From Loktanella sp. SALINAS62 (GTDB taxonomy: Bacteria; Pseudomonadota; Alphaproteobacteria; Rhodobacterales; Rhodobacteraceae), in contig NZ_JAAFZU010000030.1 in the NCBI RefSeq assembly GCF_018263905.1, positions 1 through 64,000 on the forward strand: a stretch of DNA of 64,000 bases, in the 5' to 3' direction. Below, one piece after another: positions 1 through 7,234 of this stretch (positions are counted from its first letter, which is position 1; every line of letters begins with the position of its first letter). The notes under the pieces were generated by a model. The model was not told the DNA's origin. It did not search any database and worked only from the letters and a program-made list of their open reading frames with translations. The position numbers were made by a program, and so were the translations under genes.

Positions 1-252
1 GCTTTATGCTTTGGGGAAAGGTTCACATGGCTCAGTTCTCAGTGAAAATAATGCGCCTTAACGGCTCAGTTCTGGGTGCAAATCAACATACGCGACTCTA
101 CGGCGGCTTGTTTCAAACACGAGCCAAGCTTCCACCGGTGCCTGACCCAGCACATAAGGTGCCTGACCCAGCACATAAAAACGGCCAAAGCCACAAGATG
201 TACAGATACGCGTTGGCATCGGCCAGGTCACGACAATGCCGGAAAAACCGCG
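1..252. other. Non-coding left edge with short repeats
   Basis: No convincing gene is visible before the DUF3299 gene that ends at 253. An 11-base word, GGCTCAGTTCT, occurs at 29-39 and again at 63-73, followed by a 21-base tandem repeat at 137-178. Closely spaced short repeats of this sort are found at the ends of some insertion sequences, so this could be a worn mobile-element end lying just past the zinc operon. That is only a guess, because no transposase fragment is visible. Confidence 0.35.
137..178. repeat. Perfect 2 x 21 bp tandem repeat
   Basis: Two adjacent identical copies (137-157 and 158-178) begin GGTGCCTGACCC and end AGCACATAA. There is no mismatch between the copies. The repeat lies outside any supported gene, about 75 bp beyond the 3' end of the zinc-linked operon. 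It may be an iteron-like protein site, an insertion-sequence end or a recent replication slip. Confidence 0.8.
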
Positions 253-765
253 TCAGGTGCGGTAAGGCGTGATGTCGTCAGCGGACAGCGCGTAACCGAC
301 CTCTGCCAGTTGGGTTTGTGTCGCGGCGGCGCCGAACATGCCTGTCACTGTGATCGGCGCAAACAGCCGGTCGGATTCGAACGGTCGTTCAGTCGTCACC
401 AGCACAAGCTGGTTTGCAGGGGGCGGCGGCACATGAATGCAGGCGCCGACAAACGGAACCAGCATGAAAACCGTGACCCCCTGACCATCGAAATCCAATG
501 GGATGATAAAACCGGACAGCCGCACAATGCGCCCGTTCCAATCCGACCGGATCCCTGACGACGCCGGCTGCTGGCTGGCCATCGCCGTTTCGTCATGCGG
601 TCCGAATCCCTGAAGTGCGGGCGGGATGTAGTCTTGATTCTCCGGCACCAAATCCCGCCATTGCAGGTCCACGATGTCGTCCGCGCGCAACCCGGTCGCT
701 CGCAAACCGGCCAGTCCAGCAAGTCCAAGGCACAGCCCGCGCCGGGTGATCGGCAGTGTCACCAT
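253..765 (-). CDS. DUF3299 exported protein, second copy
   Basis: 170 aa. The start chosen is the ATG at 763-765, which gives a twin-arginine-like leader (ITRRGLCLGLAGLAGL) and so an exported protein; the frame can be extended upstream but only through the neighbouring gene. The body carries the family hallmark GACIHVPPPPANQ near residue 115, shared almost exactly with the preceding gene, so the two are tandem paralogues. It is the last gene of a five-gene minus-strand operon and overlaps its upstream neighbour by 7 bases. In Vibrio cholerae a Zur-controlled zinc operon called zrgABCDE has, as I recall, the same make-up, with DUF3299 products at its end. The conserved Cys and His suggest metal or thiol handling in the periplasm; the exact role is unknown. 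Confidence 0.8.
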   Translation of the reverse strand: MVTLPITRRGLCLGLAGLAGLRATGLRADDIVDLQWRDLVPENQDYIPPALQGFGPHDETAMASQQPASSGIRSDWNGRIVRLSGFIIPLDFDGQGVTVFMLVPFVGACIHVPPPPANQLVLVTTERPFESDRLFAPITVTGMFGAAATQTQLAEVGYALSADDITPYRT

Positions 766-1274
766 TCGTAGATTTCGATGTTCAGGGCCGCCAGTTCGTA
801 ACCGATGTCGCCCAGATCGGTCGATCGCAGGTTGGTGGACATTTGCCCGGTGACCCAGATCGCGTCCCACAGGTTGTCGCTGGGCCATGGATTTTTGGCC
901 GTCACGAACACCAGCTGGTTGGGCGGCGGCGGTGGCACATGGATGCAGGCACCGACATAAGGCACCAGCACAAATTCCGTGACACCATCGGCCACGGTTT
1001 CGAGCGGAATGATATAACCCGGCATCCGGATCACCTGACCATTCAGCGCGGTGTTCAGCTTGACGCCGTTTTCGTCAAAAATCGGGGACCACGTGTCGTT
1101 GACTTCGTCCTTTTCGCCGTCGGCGATGATTTCCGAATACGGCACGCCGGGCGGGATCAGATCATCCCATGTGATTTCACGATAGGGCTGCGCAAATCCG
1201 CGCGCGGGTGCCACGATGCCGGCGGCGGCCAAAAGCCCGAAGTGCCGGCGCGTCAATGTAAGGTTTTTCATCAT
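759..1274 (-). CDS. DUF3299 exported protein, first copy
   Basis: 171 aa. Starts with a Tat-like signal (LTRRHFGLLAAAGIVAPARG) that predicts export in a folded state. The conserved core GACIHVPPPPPNQLVFV lies near residue 115. It overlaps the permease gene upstream by 4 bases (ATGA) and the second DUF3299 gene downstream by 7 bases, implying coupled translation. The family has no settled biochemical function. Its linkage here to ZrgA, an ABC ATPase and an FtsX-type permease, beside znuA and zur, points to zinc acquisition. Having two paralogues side by side suggests a hetero-pair, or two steps of one periplasmic task. Confidence 0.82.
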   Translation of the reverse strand: MMKNLTLTRRHFGLLAAAGIVAPARGFAQPYREITWDDLIPPGVPYSEIIADGEKDEVNDTWSPIFDENGVKLNTALNGQVIRMPGYIIPLETVADGVTEFVLVPYVGACIHVPPPPPNQLVFVTAKNPWPSDNLWDAIWVTGQMSTNLRSTDLGDIGYELAALNIEIYEW

Positions 1275-2518
1275 ATCCTCACCATCATGCCATCAGCGAG
1301 CGACAACCGATAGGCCCGTATTGCCGGAAACAGGCTAACAACAGCCGCAGCGACCATCACAATGCCGAGAACCCATGCCTCGCGCAATGTCGGCGGGGCA
1401 ATCGGCAGCCAGATGCCGAACGCGGCATCGATCCAAGGCTGGCCCACAAACAAGCTGACATACAGTAATATCAGGCCCAGCGCCCCACCCAGGGCCGCCA
1501 TCAACACAGCCTCTGTCACCAATAAGCCAAGGATCGTTGCGGGCCGCGCGCCCATCGCGCGCCAGATTGCCATTTCCCGGCGTCGTTCATTCAGACTGGA
1601 AAAGATCATCGCCATCATGCCGATCAGCGCGGTCACGACCACCAGCGCCGATACCCCGATCAGGGCGGTTTCCGCGATGCCCACGATCTGCCACAGTTCT
1701 TGCAGGGCGACACCGGGCAGCACGGCAAGCAACGGTTCTTCGGGATATTCGTTGATCCAGCGTTGCAGGCCAAAGATTTGCAATCGCGATTCCACACCGA
1801 CAAGGGCGGCGGTAATTGCGGTCGGTGTCAGGTCCATCTGGCGGATGACATCGACCGGGGTGCTGCGACCGGTGTTGCCGCCGTTCTGCCAATCAACGTG
1901 AATGGCCTCTATCGCCTGCAGCGTGACGATCACGGTGCGGTCCACGGGCGTTCCCGTCTTTGCGATGATCCCCGCCACCCGGAACGGCTGATCCGTGTGG
2001 TCGGTAAACGACGCCAGCCCGTGCGACACGATGATCGGATCACCCACGGCATACCCCAGTGTCGCCGCCACATCGGCACCGATCACCGCGTCGTACAGGT
2101 CGTCCAGCCCATGGCCTTCGGCAATGTCCAATGACCGCCCGCCGCGATACTGGTAGTGGTCGAAAAACGCAGGCGTCGTTCCCATCACCCGGAACTGACG
2201 ATGACTGTCCCCAAGCGAGATCGGGACAATCCAGTCCACCTGTGGCCGCGCGGCGATGTCCTGATAGCTTTCCCATGTCACGTTGTTGGTGGCATTGCCG
2301 ATCCGGAAGACCGAATACAGCAACAGTTGCACCGACCCCGACCGCGCGCCCACGATCAGATCAGTGCCCGAAATCGTATCGGCAAAGCTGGCCCGCGCAC
2401 CGGTGCGCACCTTTTCCACCCCCAGAAACAGCCCCACCGACAATGCGATGGCCAGAATGGTCATACCGACGGTCAGCGCGCGCGCCATCAGCGATTGGCT
2501 GGCAAGACGCAGGATCAT
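1271..2518 (-). CDS. FtsX/MacB-type ABC transporter permease (zinc-linked, ZrgC-like)
   Basis: 415 aa inner-membrane protein with the FtsX layout: one membrane segment near the N-terminus (about residues 15-35), a large periplasmic domain (about 40-270) and three further segments (about 280-305, 325-355 and 380-405). The motif RREMAIWRAMGA just after the second segment is typical of the family's coupling region. Such permeases usually work as mechanotransmitters or in lipoprotein/peptide handling rather than as small-ion pores. Its ATPase partner is the gene immediately upstream, overlapping by 4 bases. With ZrgA first in the operon, the likely job is energising a zinc-scavenging or zinc-release step in the envelope, but the substrate is inferred from context only. 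Confidence 0.85.
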   Translation of the reverse strand: MILRLASQSLMARALTVGMTILAIALSVGLFLGVEKVRTGARASFADTISGTDLIVGARSGSVQLLLYSVFRIGNATNNVTWESYQDIAARPQVDWIVPISLGDSHRQFRVMGTTPAFFDHYQYRGGRSLDIAEGHGLDDLYDAVIGADVAATLGYAVGDPIIVSHGLASFTDHTDQPFRVAGIIAKTGTPVDRTVIVTLQAIEAIHVDWQNGGNTGRSTPVDVIRQMDLTPTAITAALVGVESRLQIFGLQRWINEYPEEPLLAVLPGVALQELWQIVGIAETALIGVSALVVVTALIGMMAMIFSSLNERRREMAIWRAMGARPATILGLLVTEAVLMAALGGALGLILLYVSLFVGQPWIDAAFGIWLPIAPPTLREAWVLGIVMVAAAVVSLFPAIRAYRLSLADGMMVRI

Positions 2519-3210
2519 GCGGCGGTCCTTTGGGTTTTGATGATCTCTTCCAGCCGGATGACGCGGTCGAACCGCTGGCCCAGCCGTTCGTCGTGACTGA
2601 CCATCAACAGCGTGGACCCTGCCCTGGTCACCTGATCGAACAGAAGATCCAGAAAATTGCCCTGCGTCGCGGCGTCCAGCGCCGATGTCGGTTCATCCGC
2701 AACGATCAGCGCGGGCGCACCGATCAGCGCACGCGCCACGGCGACACGTTGCTGTTGCCCGACGCTGAGCCGTCCCGCCTGTGTCGTCAACACATCGACC
2801 GGCAGGCCAAGCGCCGCACACAGCCGGGCCGCCTCTGCACGGGGATCACCTGTGCGGGCGCGGCGCCCCGGCGCAAAGCGCAGGGGCAACAGAATGTTGT
2901 CGATCACGCGGGCATAGGGCAGCAGATTGAACTGCTGAAAAATCACGCCGATCCGTTCCGCACGAAGCCTGTCCCGCGCACCGGCCCGAAGGGCACCCAG
3001 ATCGTTGCCGTCGACCATGACCTGCCCCGATTGCGCCGTAGCGATCCCGCAGACCAACGACAGCAGCGTCGATTTACCGGACCCGCTGGCCCCCAGCAGC
3101 AGCACGCTTTGCCCCTGCGCGATCTGGAACGCCGGGCAATTCAGCGTAAACCCGCCCTGCCCCGGCCAGGTAAATGTCACATCGGTCAGGGCAAGGGCGG
3201 GTACGGTCAT
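2515..3210 (-). CDS. LolD/MacB-type ABC transporter ATP-binding protein (ZrgB-like)
   Basis: 231 aa. Walker A is GASGSGKS at residues 40-47, the signature LSVGQQQRV starts near 148 and Walker B LIVADEP is at 168-174, all intact. The sequence is of the LolD/MacB class that pairs with FtsX-type permeases, which matches the next gene. It overlaps ZrgA upstream and the permease downstream by 4 bases each, so the three are almost certainly made together. Cytoplasmic, membrane-associated. The substrate is not readable from the sequence; the zinc role is inferred from the adjacent zrgA, znuABC and zur genes. Confidence 0.88.
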   Translation of the reverse strand: MTVPALALTDVTFTWPGQGGFTLNCPAFQIAQGQSVLLLGASGSGKSTLLSLVCGIATAQSGQVMVDGNDLGALRAGARDRLRAERIGVIFQQFNLLPYARVIDNILLPLRFAPGRRARTGDPRAEAARLCAALGLPVDVLTTQAGRLSVGQQQRVAVARALIGAPALIVADEPTSALDAATQGNFLDLLFDQVTRAGSTLLMVSHDERLGQRFDRVIRLEEIIKTQRTAA

Positions 3211-3803
3211 GCGTCGTTCAACACCAGTTCTGCGGTATCACGGTCGATTTCGGCGGCACTGGCACCGGCATCGGTCACAAACTGCGCTTCGATTTCCTGC
3301 GCGTTCGGGAATTGATCGAAGAACGGCAGGCCGATGCGGGTCAATGCGGCAGGATCGCCGCAGTCAAAGCCATAGGTCGCATGAAATTCGGTGTGTTCAG
3401 CGCTGTCGGCGTTTTCAGCGTCGGCATTGTCATGATCGTCGTCGTGGTTATGCGCATCATCGCCATGGTCGTCATGGTGTTCATCGTCGTCAGCGTTCAA
3501 ATTCACCGCGACATCGGTCAGGCGACATTGCGCCGCGTCGGGCAAAGACACGATATTTTCGGTGACCAGCATGGCGCGGAGCGCTTGTGCAATGGCGTCC
3601 TTGTCCGCGTCGCTGCTTGCCGCGTATTCAAAGCCGACGATGTTCACGCCGGGCGATGTAAGCTCGATTTCAAGCCTGTCCCCTTCGACCACCAGCGTCA
3701 TGGTGCTGACACCATGCACATGGCTGTCCATTTCGCGGGTCTCCTGCGCCATCACGGGTGCTGCGGCCACAGCCGCCAGAATCGCGAGTCCATACGTTTT
3801 CAT
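3207..3803 (-). CDS. zrgA: ZrgA family (DUF2796) zinc-binding exported protein
   Basis: 198 aa. It has a signal peptide over about residues 1-19 (MKTYGLAILAAVAAAPVMAQ). The DUF2796 fold is broken by a very His/Asp-rich stretch at about residues 100-140 that contains repeated HHDDHGDD-type runs and should bind Zn2+ or other divalent metals. Members of this family are named ZrgA (zinc-regulated gene A) after a Vibrio cholerae zinc-uptake operon. It is the first gene of the five-gene minus-strand operon and lies 93 bases after znuA on the same strand. It may therefore be read through from the Zur-controlled znuA promoter, since no separate Zur-box-like sequence is visible upstream. Start: the ATG that gives the clean leader. 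Confidence 0.88.
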   Translation of the reverse strand: MKTYGLAILAAVAAAPVMAQETREMDSHVHGVSTMTLVVEGDRLEIELTSPGVNIVGFEYAASSDADKDAIAQALRAMLVTENIVSLPDAAQCRLTDVAVNLNADDDEHHDDHGDDAHNHDDDHDNADAENADSAEHTEFHATYGFDCGDPAALTRIGLPFFDQFPNAQEIEAQFVTDAGASAAEIDRDTAELVLNDA

Positions 3804-3840
3804 AATGATTCCCTTTATTCGTATCTGATCGTTGTTCAGA

Positions 3841-3874
3841 GGGCCAAGGCAACGCCTTTGCGCCGCATTGGCCC
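3841..3874 (-). other. Hairpin between znuA and zrgA
   Basis: GGGCCAA (3841-3847) can pair with TTGGCCC (3868-3874), with a competing inner stem AAGGC/GCCTT (3846-3850 and 3854-3858). There is no T-run, so it is more likely an RNA processing or attenuation structure than a full terminator. It lies in the only gap between znuA and the five-gene operon. Confidence 0.4.
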
Positions 3875-3896
3875 GATGTTCAAAGCTGAATGACCG

Positions 3897-4955
3897 TTAG
3901 AGACAATCCGCCAGAGCGGTCGCCAAATTCCGCAGCATGTCAGGATAGAGCGCGGCACCCGGTTCAAGGTCGGACCCCAACGGATCAAGCACACCGCTGC
4001 GCGCGGGAGACCCATCCATGACGGCGGCCATGATGCCAGGATTGAACTGTGGTTCTGACAGCACGCAGGTCACGTCTTGCTGTGCGACACGCGCCTGAAT
4101 TTCAGCAACCCGCGACGGACTGGGATCGGTCGCGTCCGACACGGAAATCGCGCCCGATGACGGGAAGTCGAATGCGTTTTCAAAATATTGAAAGGCATCA
4201 TGAAAGACGATGAACTGAGCGTCGCGCACAGGGGCCAGAATGGCGTCAATCTCTGCACGCAGGCTATCCAGTTCCTGCTGTCCCGCATCGGCGTTGGCGG
4301 TATAGGTCGCGGCATTTTCAGGGTCCGCATCAGACAAGGCCCGTGCGATCACATCCAGCCAGACCGACGCGTTGTCTGGGGATAGCCACGCATGCGGATC
4401 ATGGTCGCCGTGATCGTGTTCGGCGTCGTCACTGGCGTGATCATCTGCGTGGTCGTCATGACCTGCGGCGTGATCATCTGCGTCGCCTGCATGATCGTCA
4501 GTATGTTCGGCGTCATGATCATCATGATCGGCGTGATCTTCGCTGTGTTCGGCAGTGTCGTCGTTTTCATGCGCGTGGACTTCGAACAGGGCACCCTCGC
4601 GGACGGGCAGTTCTGTCGTGCCCTCTGTTTCCAGCAGTTCGAACACAGCCGCATTGGTGGCCAGCGTGCCGATCGCGTCACCCAACCAAGGCGTCAGGTC
4701 TGCGCTGACCCAAAATACAAGGTCAGCCCCCTGCAATGCTGCGGCTTCTGACGGGCGCAGGCTGTATTCATGCGGGGTTGCACCGGGGGCCACGATCAAC
4801 GACGGCGCACCGACACCATCCATGACGCGGGCCACCAGCGAATGAACCGGGGCGATATCGACCGCGACAGCGGGCGCATCCGCAAGCGCTGTTCCTGCCA
4901 GCAGCGCGGCCGCAGCAGTCAGGGGGGCAAGGTTTCTGGACAAGGGTGTCTCCAT
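3897..4955 (-). CDS. znuA: Zinc ABC transporter substrate-binding protein ZnuA
   Basis: 352 aa from the ATG at 4953-4955; a longer reading exists but would run through the promoter and Zur-box-like region. There is a hydrophobic leader of about 25 residues, then the cluster A-I metal-binding fold. Zinc ligands recognisable by position are His in ATPHEYSLRPS, His in DPHAWLSP and His in VFHDAFQYF. Between the first two is the ZnuA hallmark, an unusually long His/Asp-rich loop (about 65 residues, roughly 22 His). It delivers periplasmic Zn2+ to ZnuB. Divergent from zur, with the two ATGs 44 bases apart and the Zur-box-like site between. Confidence 0.95.
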   Translation of the reverse strand: METPLSRNLAPLTAAAALLAGTALADAPAVAVDIAPVHSLVARVMDGVGAPSLIVAPGATPHEYSLRPSEAAALQGADLVFWVSADLTPWLGDAIGTLATNAAVFELLETEGTTELPVREGALFEVHAHENDDTAEHSEDHADHDDHDAEHTDDHAGDADDHAAGHDDHADDHASDDAEHDHGDHDPHAWLSPDNASVWLDVIARALSDADPENAATYTANADAGQQELDSLRAEIDAILAPVRDAQFIVFHDAFQYFENAFDFPSSGAISVSDATDPSPSRVAEIQARVAQQDVTCVLSEPQFNPGIMAAVMDGSPARSGVLDPLGSDLEPGAALYPDMLRNLATALADCL

Positions 4956-4986
4956 GTGATTATATAACGTTACAAATTTCTTACAG

Positions 4987-5004
4987 GAAATGTAATAACA
5001 TGAC
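4987..5004. promoter_or_regulatory. Zur-box-like palindrome on the zur start codon
   Basis: The core ATGTAATAACAT (4990-5001) is a near-perfect dyad, with 5 of 6 bases per half matching, and the flanks GAA and GAC extend it. It resembles the alphaproteobacterial Zur operator as I recall it (ATGTTATAACAT core). It sits 32 bases before the znuA ATG and covers the ribosome-binding AGGAAA (4985-4990) and the ATG (5000-5002) of zur. One site could therefore repress both directions. Confidence 0.7.
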
Positions 5005-5518
5005 AAGCGGCACGGGAACCGGATCTTTGTCCCCTACCGATCCAGTCGGGTTCGACACGCATGATCACGATGACTGCATCAGCACCGCCGTCGCGTCGGC
5101 GGAGGCGTTTTGCACAGGTAACAGCCTGCGGTTTACCCCGGTGCGCCGCAAGGCGCTTGAAATCCTGTTGCAGGAACATCGTGCACTGGGCGCTTATGAA
5201 ATGCTGGACCGCTTGCGCGATGCGGGGTTCGGGTCACAGCCGCCCGTGGCCTACCGCGCGCTGGAATTTCTGGTGGCGAATGGCTTCGCCCACAAGATCG
5301 AACGCCTGAACGCCTTTATCGCCTGCGCCCATCCCGGCGCCAACCATTCCCCTGCCTTTCTGATCTGCCGGTCCTGTGACAACGTCGCAGAGGCACAATC
5401 CGCACCGGCCCGTGGCAGTCTGGGCGATGCCGCCCGCGCGGTCGGCTTTCAGATCGAACGCACCATGGTCGAAGCGGTGGGGCTGTGTCCCTCTTGCGCG
5501 AAATCGCCCACCCCATGA
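5000..5518 (+). CDS. zur: Zinc uptake regulator Zur (Fur family)
   Basis: 172 aa. The start is the ATG at 5000, preceded by AGGAAA at a 9-nt spacing. The N-terminal tail contains HDHDDC. A Fur-type winged helix follows (about residues 35-95, including LRFTPVRRKALEIL and the recognition region QPPVAYRALEFL). Two CxxC pairs, CRSC and CPSC, in the C-terminal half form the structural zinc site seen in Zur/Fur proteins. When zinc-loaded it represses zinc import genes. It is the first gene of zur-znuC-znuB and overlaps znuC by 4 bases, so the repressor is made with the transporter it controls. Fur is less likely than Zur given the znu context and the many Cys. Confidence 0.93.
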   Translation: MTSGTGTGSLSPTDPVGFDTHDHDDCISTAVASAEAFCTGNSLRFTPVRRKALEILLQEHRALGAYEMLDRLRDAGFGSQPPVAYRALEFLVANGFAHKIERLNAFIACAHPGANHSPAFLICRSCDNVAEAQSAPARGSLGDAARAVGFQIERTMVEAVGLCPSCAKSPTP

Positions 5519-6285
5519 ATCTGGTATCCGTTGAAAACATCAGCGTCGGCTACGGCGCGCAAAAGGTGTTGCGAAATGTATCCTTGGCCATCGCGCCGCG
5601 CGAGATCGTCACCATCGTCGGGCCGAACGGTTCCGGCAAGACAACGCTGCTGCGCGCCCTGATCGGTGCCGCACGCCCATCGCAGGGGCATATCCGCAAA
5701 AGAACCGGGTTGCGCGTCGGCTATGTGCCACAAAAGCTGCATATCGACCCGACGCTGCCCATCACCGTGGAACGGTTCCTGCGGCTGCCCGGTGGCATTG
5801 CACGCAGTGCCTGCGCACAGGCGTTGCGCCGCGCCGGTGTGCCGGACCTGTCGGGACGGCAGATGTCGGACCTGTCCGGGGGCCAGACGCAACGCGTCCT
5901 GCTGGCGCGCGCCCTGATCAACGAACCCGAACTGCTGCTGCTGGACGAGGCGACGCAAGGGTTGGATCAGCCCGGGTCAGCCGCATTCTACCGCCAGATC
6001 GAGGATGTGCGCCGGACCACCGGTTGTGCCATCCTGATGATCAGCCACGAATTGCACGTCGTGATGAGCGCGTCCGACAGGGTCATTTGCCTGAACGGTC
6101 ATGTCTGCTGCGAAGGGACGCCCGACATCGTATCGGCAGCCCCCGAATATCGCGCGCTGTTCGGCACCGGGACGGGCGGCGCGCTGGCGCTGTATCGTCA
6201 CGATCACGACCACGCCCATGACGACACCTGTGACCACGCCCACGGACATGATGCGCACGCGCATCCGACAAAGGCGGCTGAATGA
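5515..6285 (+). CDS. znuC: Zinc ABC transporter ATPase ZnuC
   Basis: 256 aa. Walker A GPNGSGKT is near residue 40, the signature LSGGQTQRV near 123 and Walker B LLLLDEAT near 143. The fold ends around residue 220, and a His/Asp-rich tail follows (HDHDHAHDDTCDHAHGHD-type) that could sense or buffer Zn2+ in the cytoplasm. The start overlaps the zur stop (ATGA); a start 30 bases earlier is possible but lies inside zur. It energises uptake through ZnuB. Confidence 0.95.
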   Translation: MNLVSVENISVGYGAQKVLRNVSLAIAPREIVTIVGPNGSGKTTLLRALIGAARPSQGHIRKRTGLRVGYVPQKLHIDPTLPITVERFLRLPGGIARSACAQALRRAGVPDLSGRQMSDLSGGQTQRVLLARALINEPELLLLDEATQGLDQPGSAAFYRQIEDVRRTTGCAILMISHELHVVMSASDRVICLNGHVCCEGTPDIVSAAPEYRALFGTGTGGALALYRHDHDHAHDDTCDHAHGHDAHAHPTKAAE

Positions 6286-7091
6286 TGCTGGATGATTTCA
6301 TGACCCGCGCCATGCTGGCGGGTGTCGGCGTGGCCTGTGCTGCCGCCCCGCTGGGCAGCTTTGTCGTTTGGCGGCGCATGGCCTATTTCGGGGATGCAAC
6401 GGCGCATGCCGCGATCCTTGGCGTTGCGTTGTCGCTGGCGCTGAACCTGTCGATCTTTGCGGGCGCGGTCGCTGTTGCACTGATCATGGCGCTGACAGTG
6501 ACGCTGCTGACCGGGCGCGGCTATGCAATGGATACGCTGCTGGGCGTCCTGGCCCATTCCGCATTGGCATTCGGGCTGGTGGCGGTGTCGTTCCTGTCGG
6601 GCGTCCGCATCGACCTGATGGCCTATCTGTTCGGTGACATTCTGGCCGTGTCGCGCGGGGATCTGGCCGTGATCTGGGCGGGTGCGGCACTTGTCGTCGG
6701 GTTGATCGCATGGCGTTGGTCCGCCCTGCTGACCGCCACCCTGAGCGAGGAACTGGCCTATGCCGACGGTATCGATCCGCGGCGCGAACAACTGGTTCTG
6801 ACCGTGGCGCTGGCGATCACGGTGGCCGTCGCGATCAAGGTTGTGGGCGTCTTGCTGATTGCCGCCATGCTGATCATTCCCGCCGCCGCAGCGCGCCCGC
6901 TGTCGCGCACGCCCGAACAGATGGCGCTGATTGCGGCGCTGATCGGTGCGGCGGCGGCGGTCGTGGGGCTGCGGGCGGCCTATACGTTTGACACGCCTGC
7001 CGGGCCGTCCATCGTCTGCGTCGCAGCGGTCGTGTTTCTGGCGACCAGTCTTTTGCGGACGCTGCAAACACGGGATCGCAAACCACGCTAG
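6282..7091 (+). CDS. znuB: Zinc ABC transporter permease ZnuB
   Basis: 269 aa, an ABC-3 family integral membrane protein with about eight hydrophobic segments spread over the whole length. Family features include WRRMAYFGDATAHAAILG near the N-terminus and the coupling region SEELAYADGID in the middle. The start overlaps the znuC stop by 4 bases. It forms the Zn2+ channel of ZnuABC. It is the last gene of the zur-znuCB operon; the next gene starts 143 bases on with its own leader. Confidence 0.95.
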   Translation: MMLDDFMTRAMLAGVGVACAAAPLGSFVVWRRMAYFGDATAHAAILGVALSLALNLSIFAGAVAVALIMALTVTLLTGRGYAMDTLLGVLAHSALAFGLVAVSFLSGVRIDLMAYLFGDILAVSRGDLAVIWAGAALVVGLIAWRWSALLTATLSEELAYADGIDPRREQLVLTVALAITVAVAIKVVGVLLIAAMLIIPAAAARPLSRTPEQMALIAALIGAAAAVVGLRAAYTFDTPAGPSIVCVAAVVFLATSLLRTLQTRDRKPR

Positions 7092-7234
7092 GCATATCGT
7101 CTAGCGGGGCAAAGGTCGCGCGATGTCTGATGGCACCTTGCGCGGCGGGCTTGCATGGGGTGGCGAAAACGACAACAACTGCCGGACCTGACACGGCCAA
7201 TGGCCGATCAACGCCTGACCAATGGACACCTGCC

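Noticed and set aside
76-558. Open frame on plus across the left edge
   Set aside because: Antisense to the DUF3299 gene over most of its length, low-complexity translation, no ribosome site.
4343-4751. Several open frames opposite the His-rich loop of znuA
   Set aside because: They arise from the skewed codons of His/Asp repeats (CAT/GAC) read backwards; no family features.
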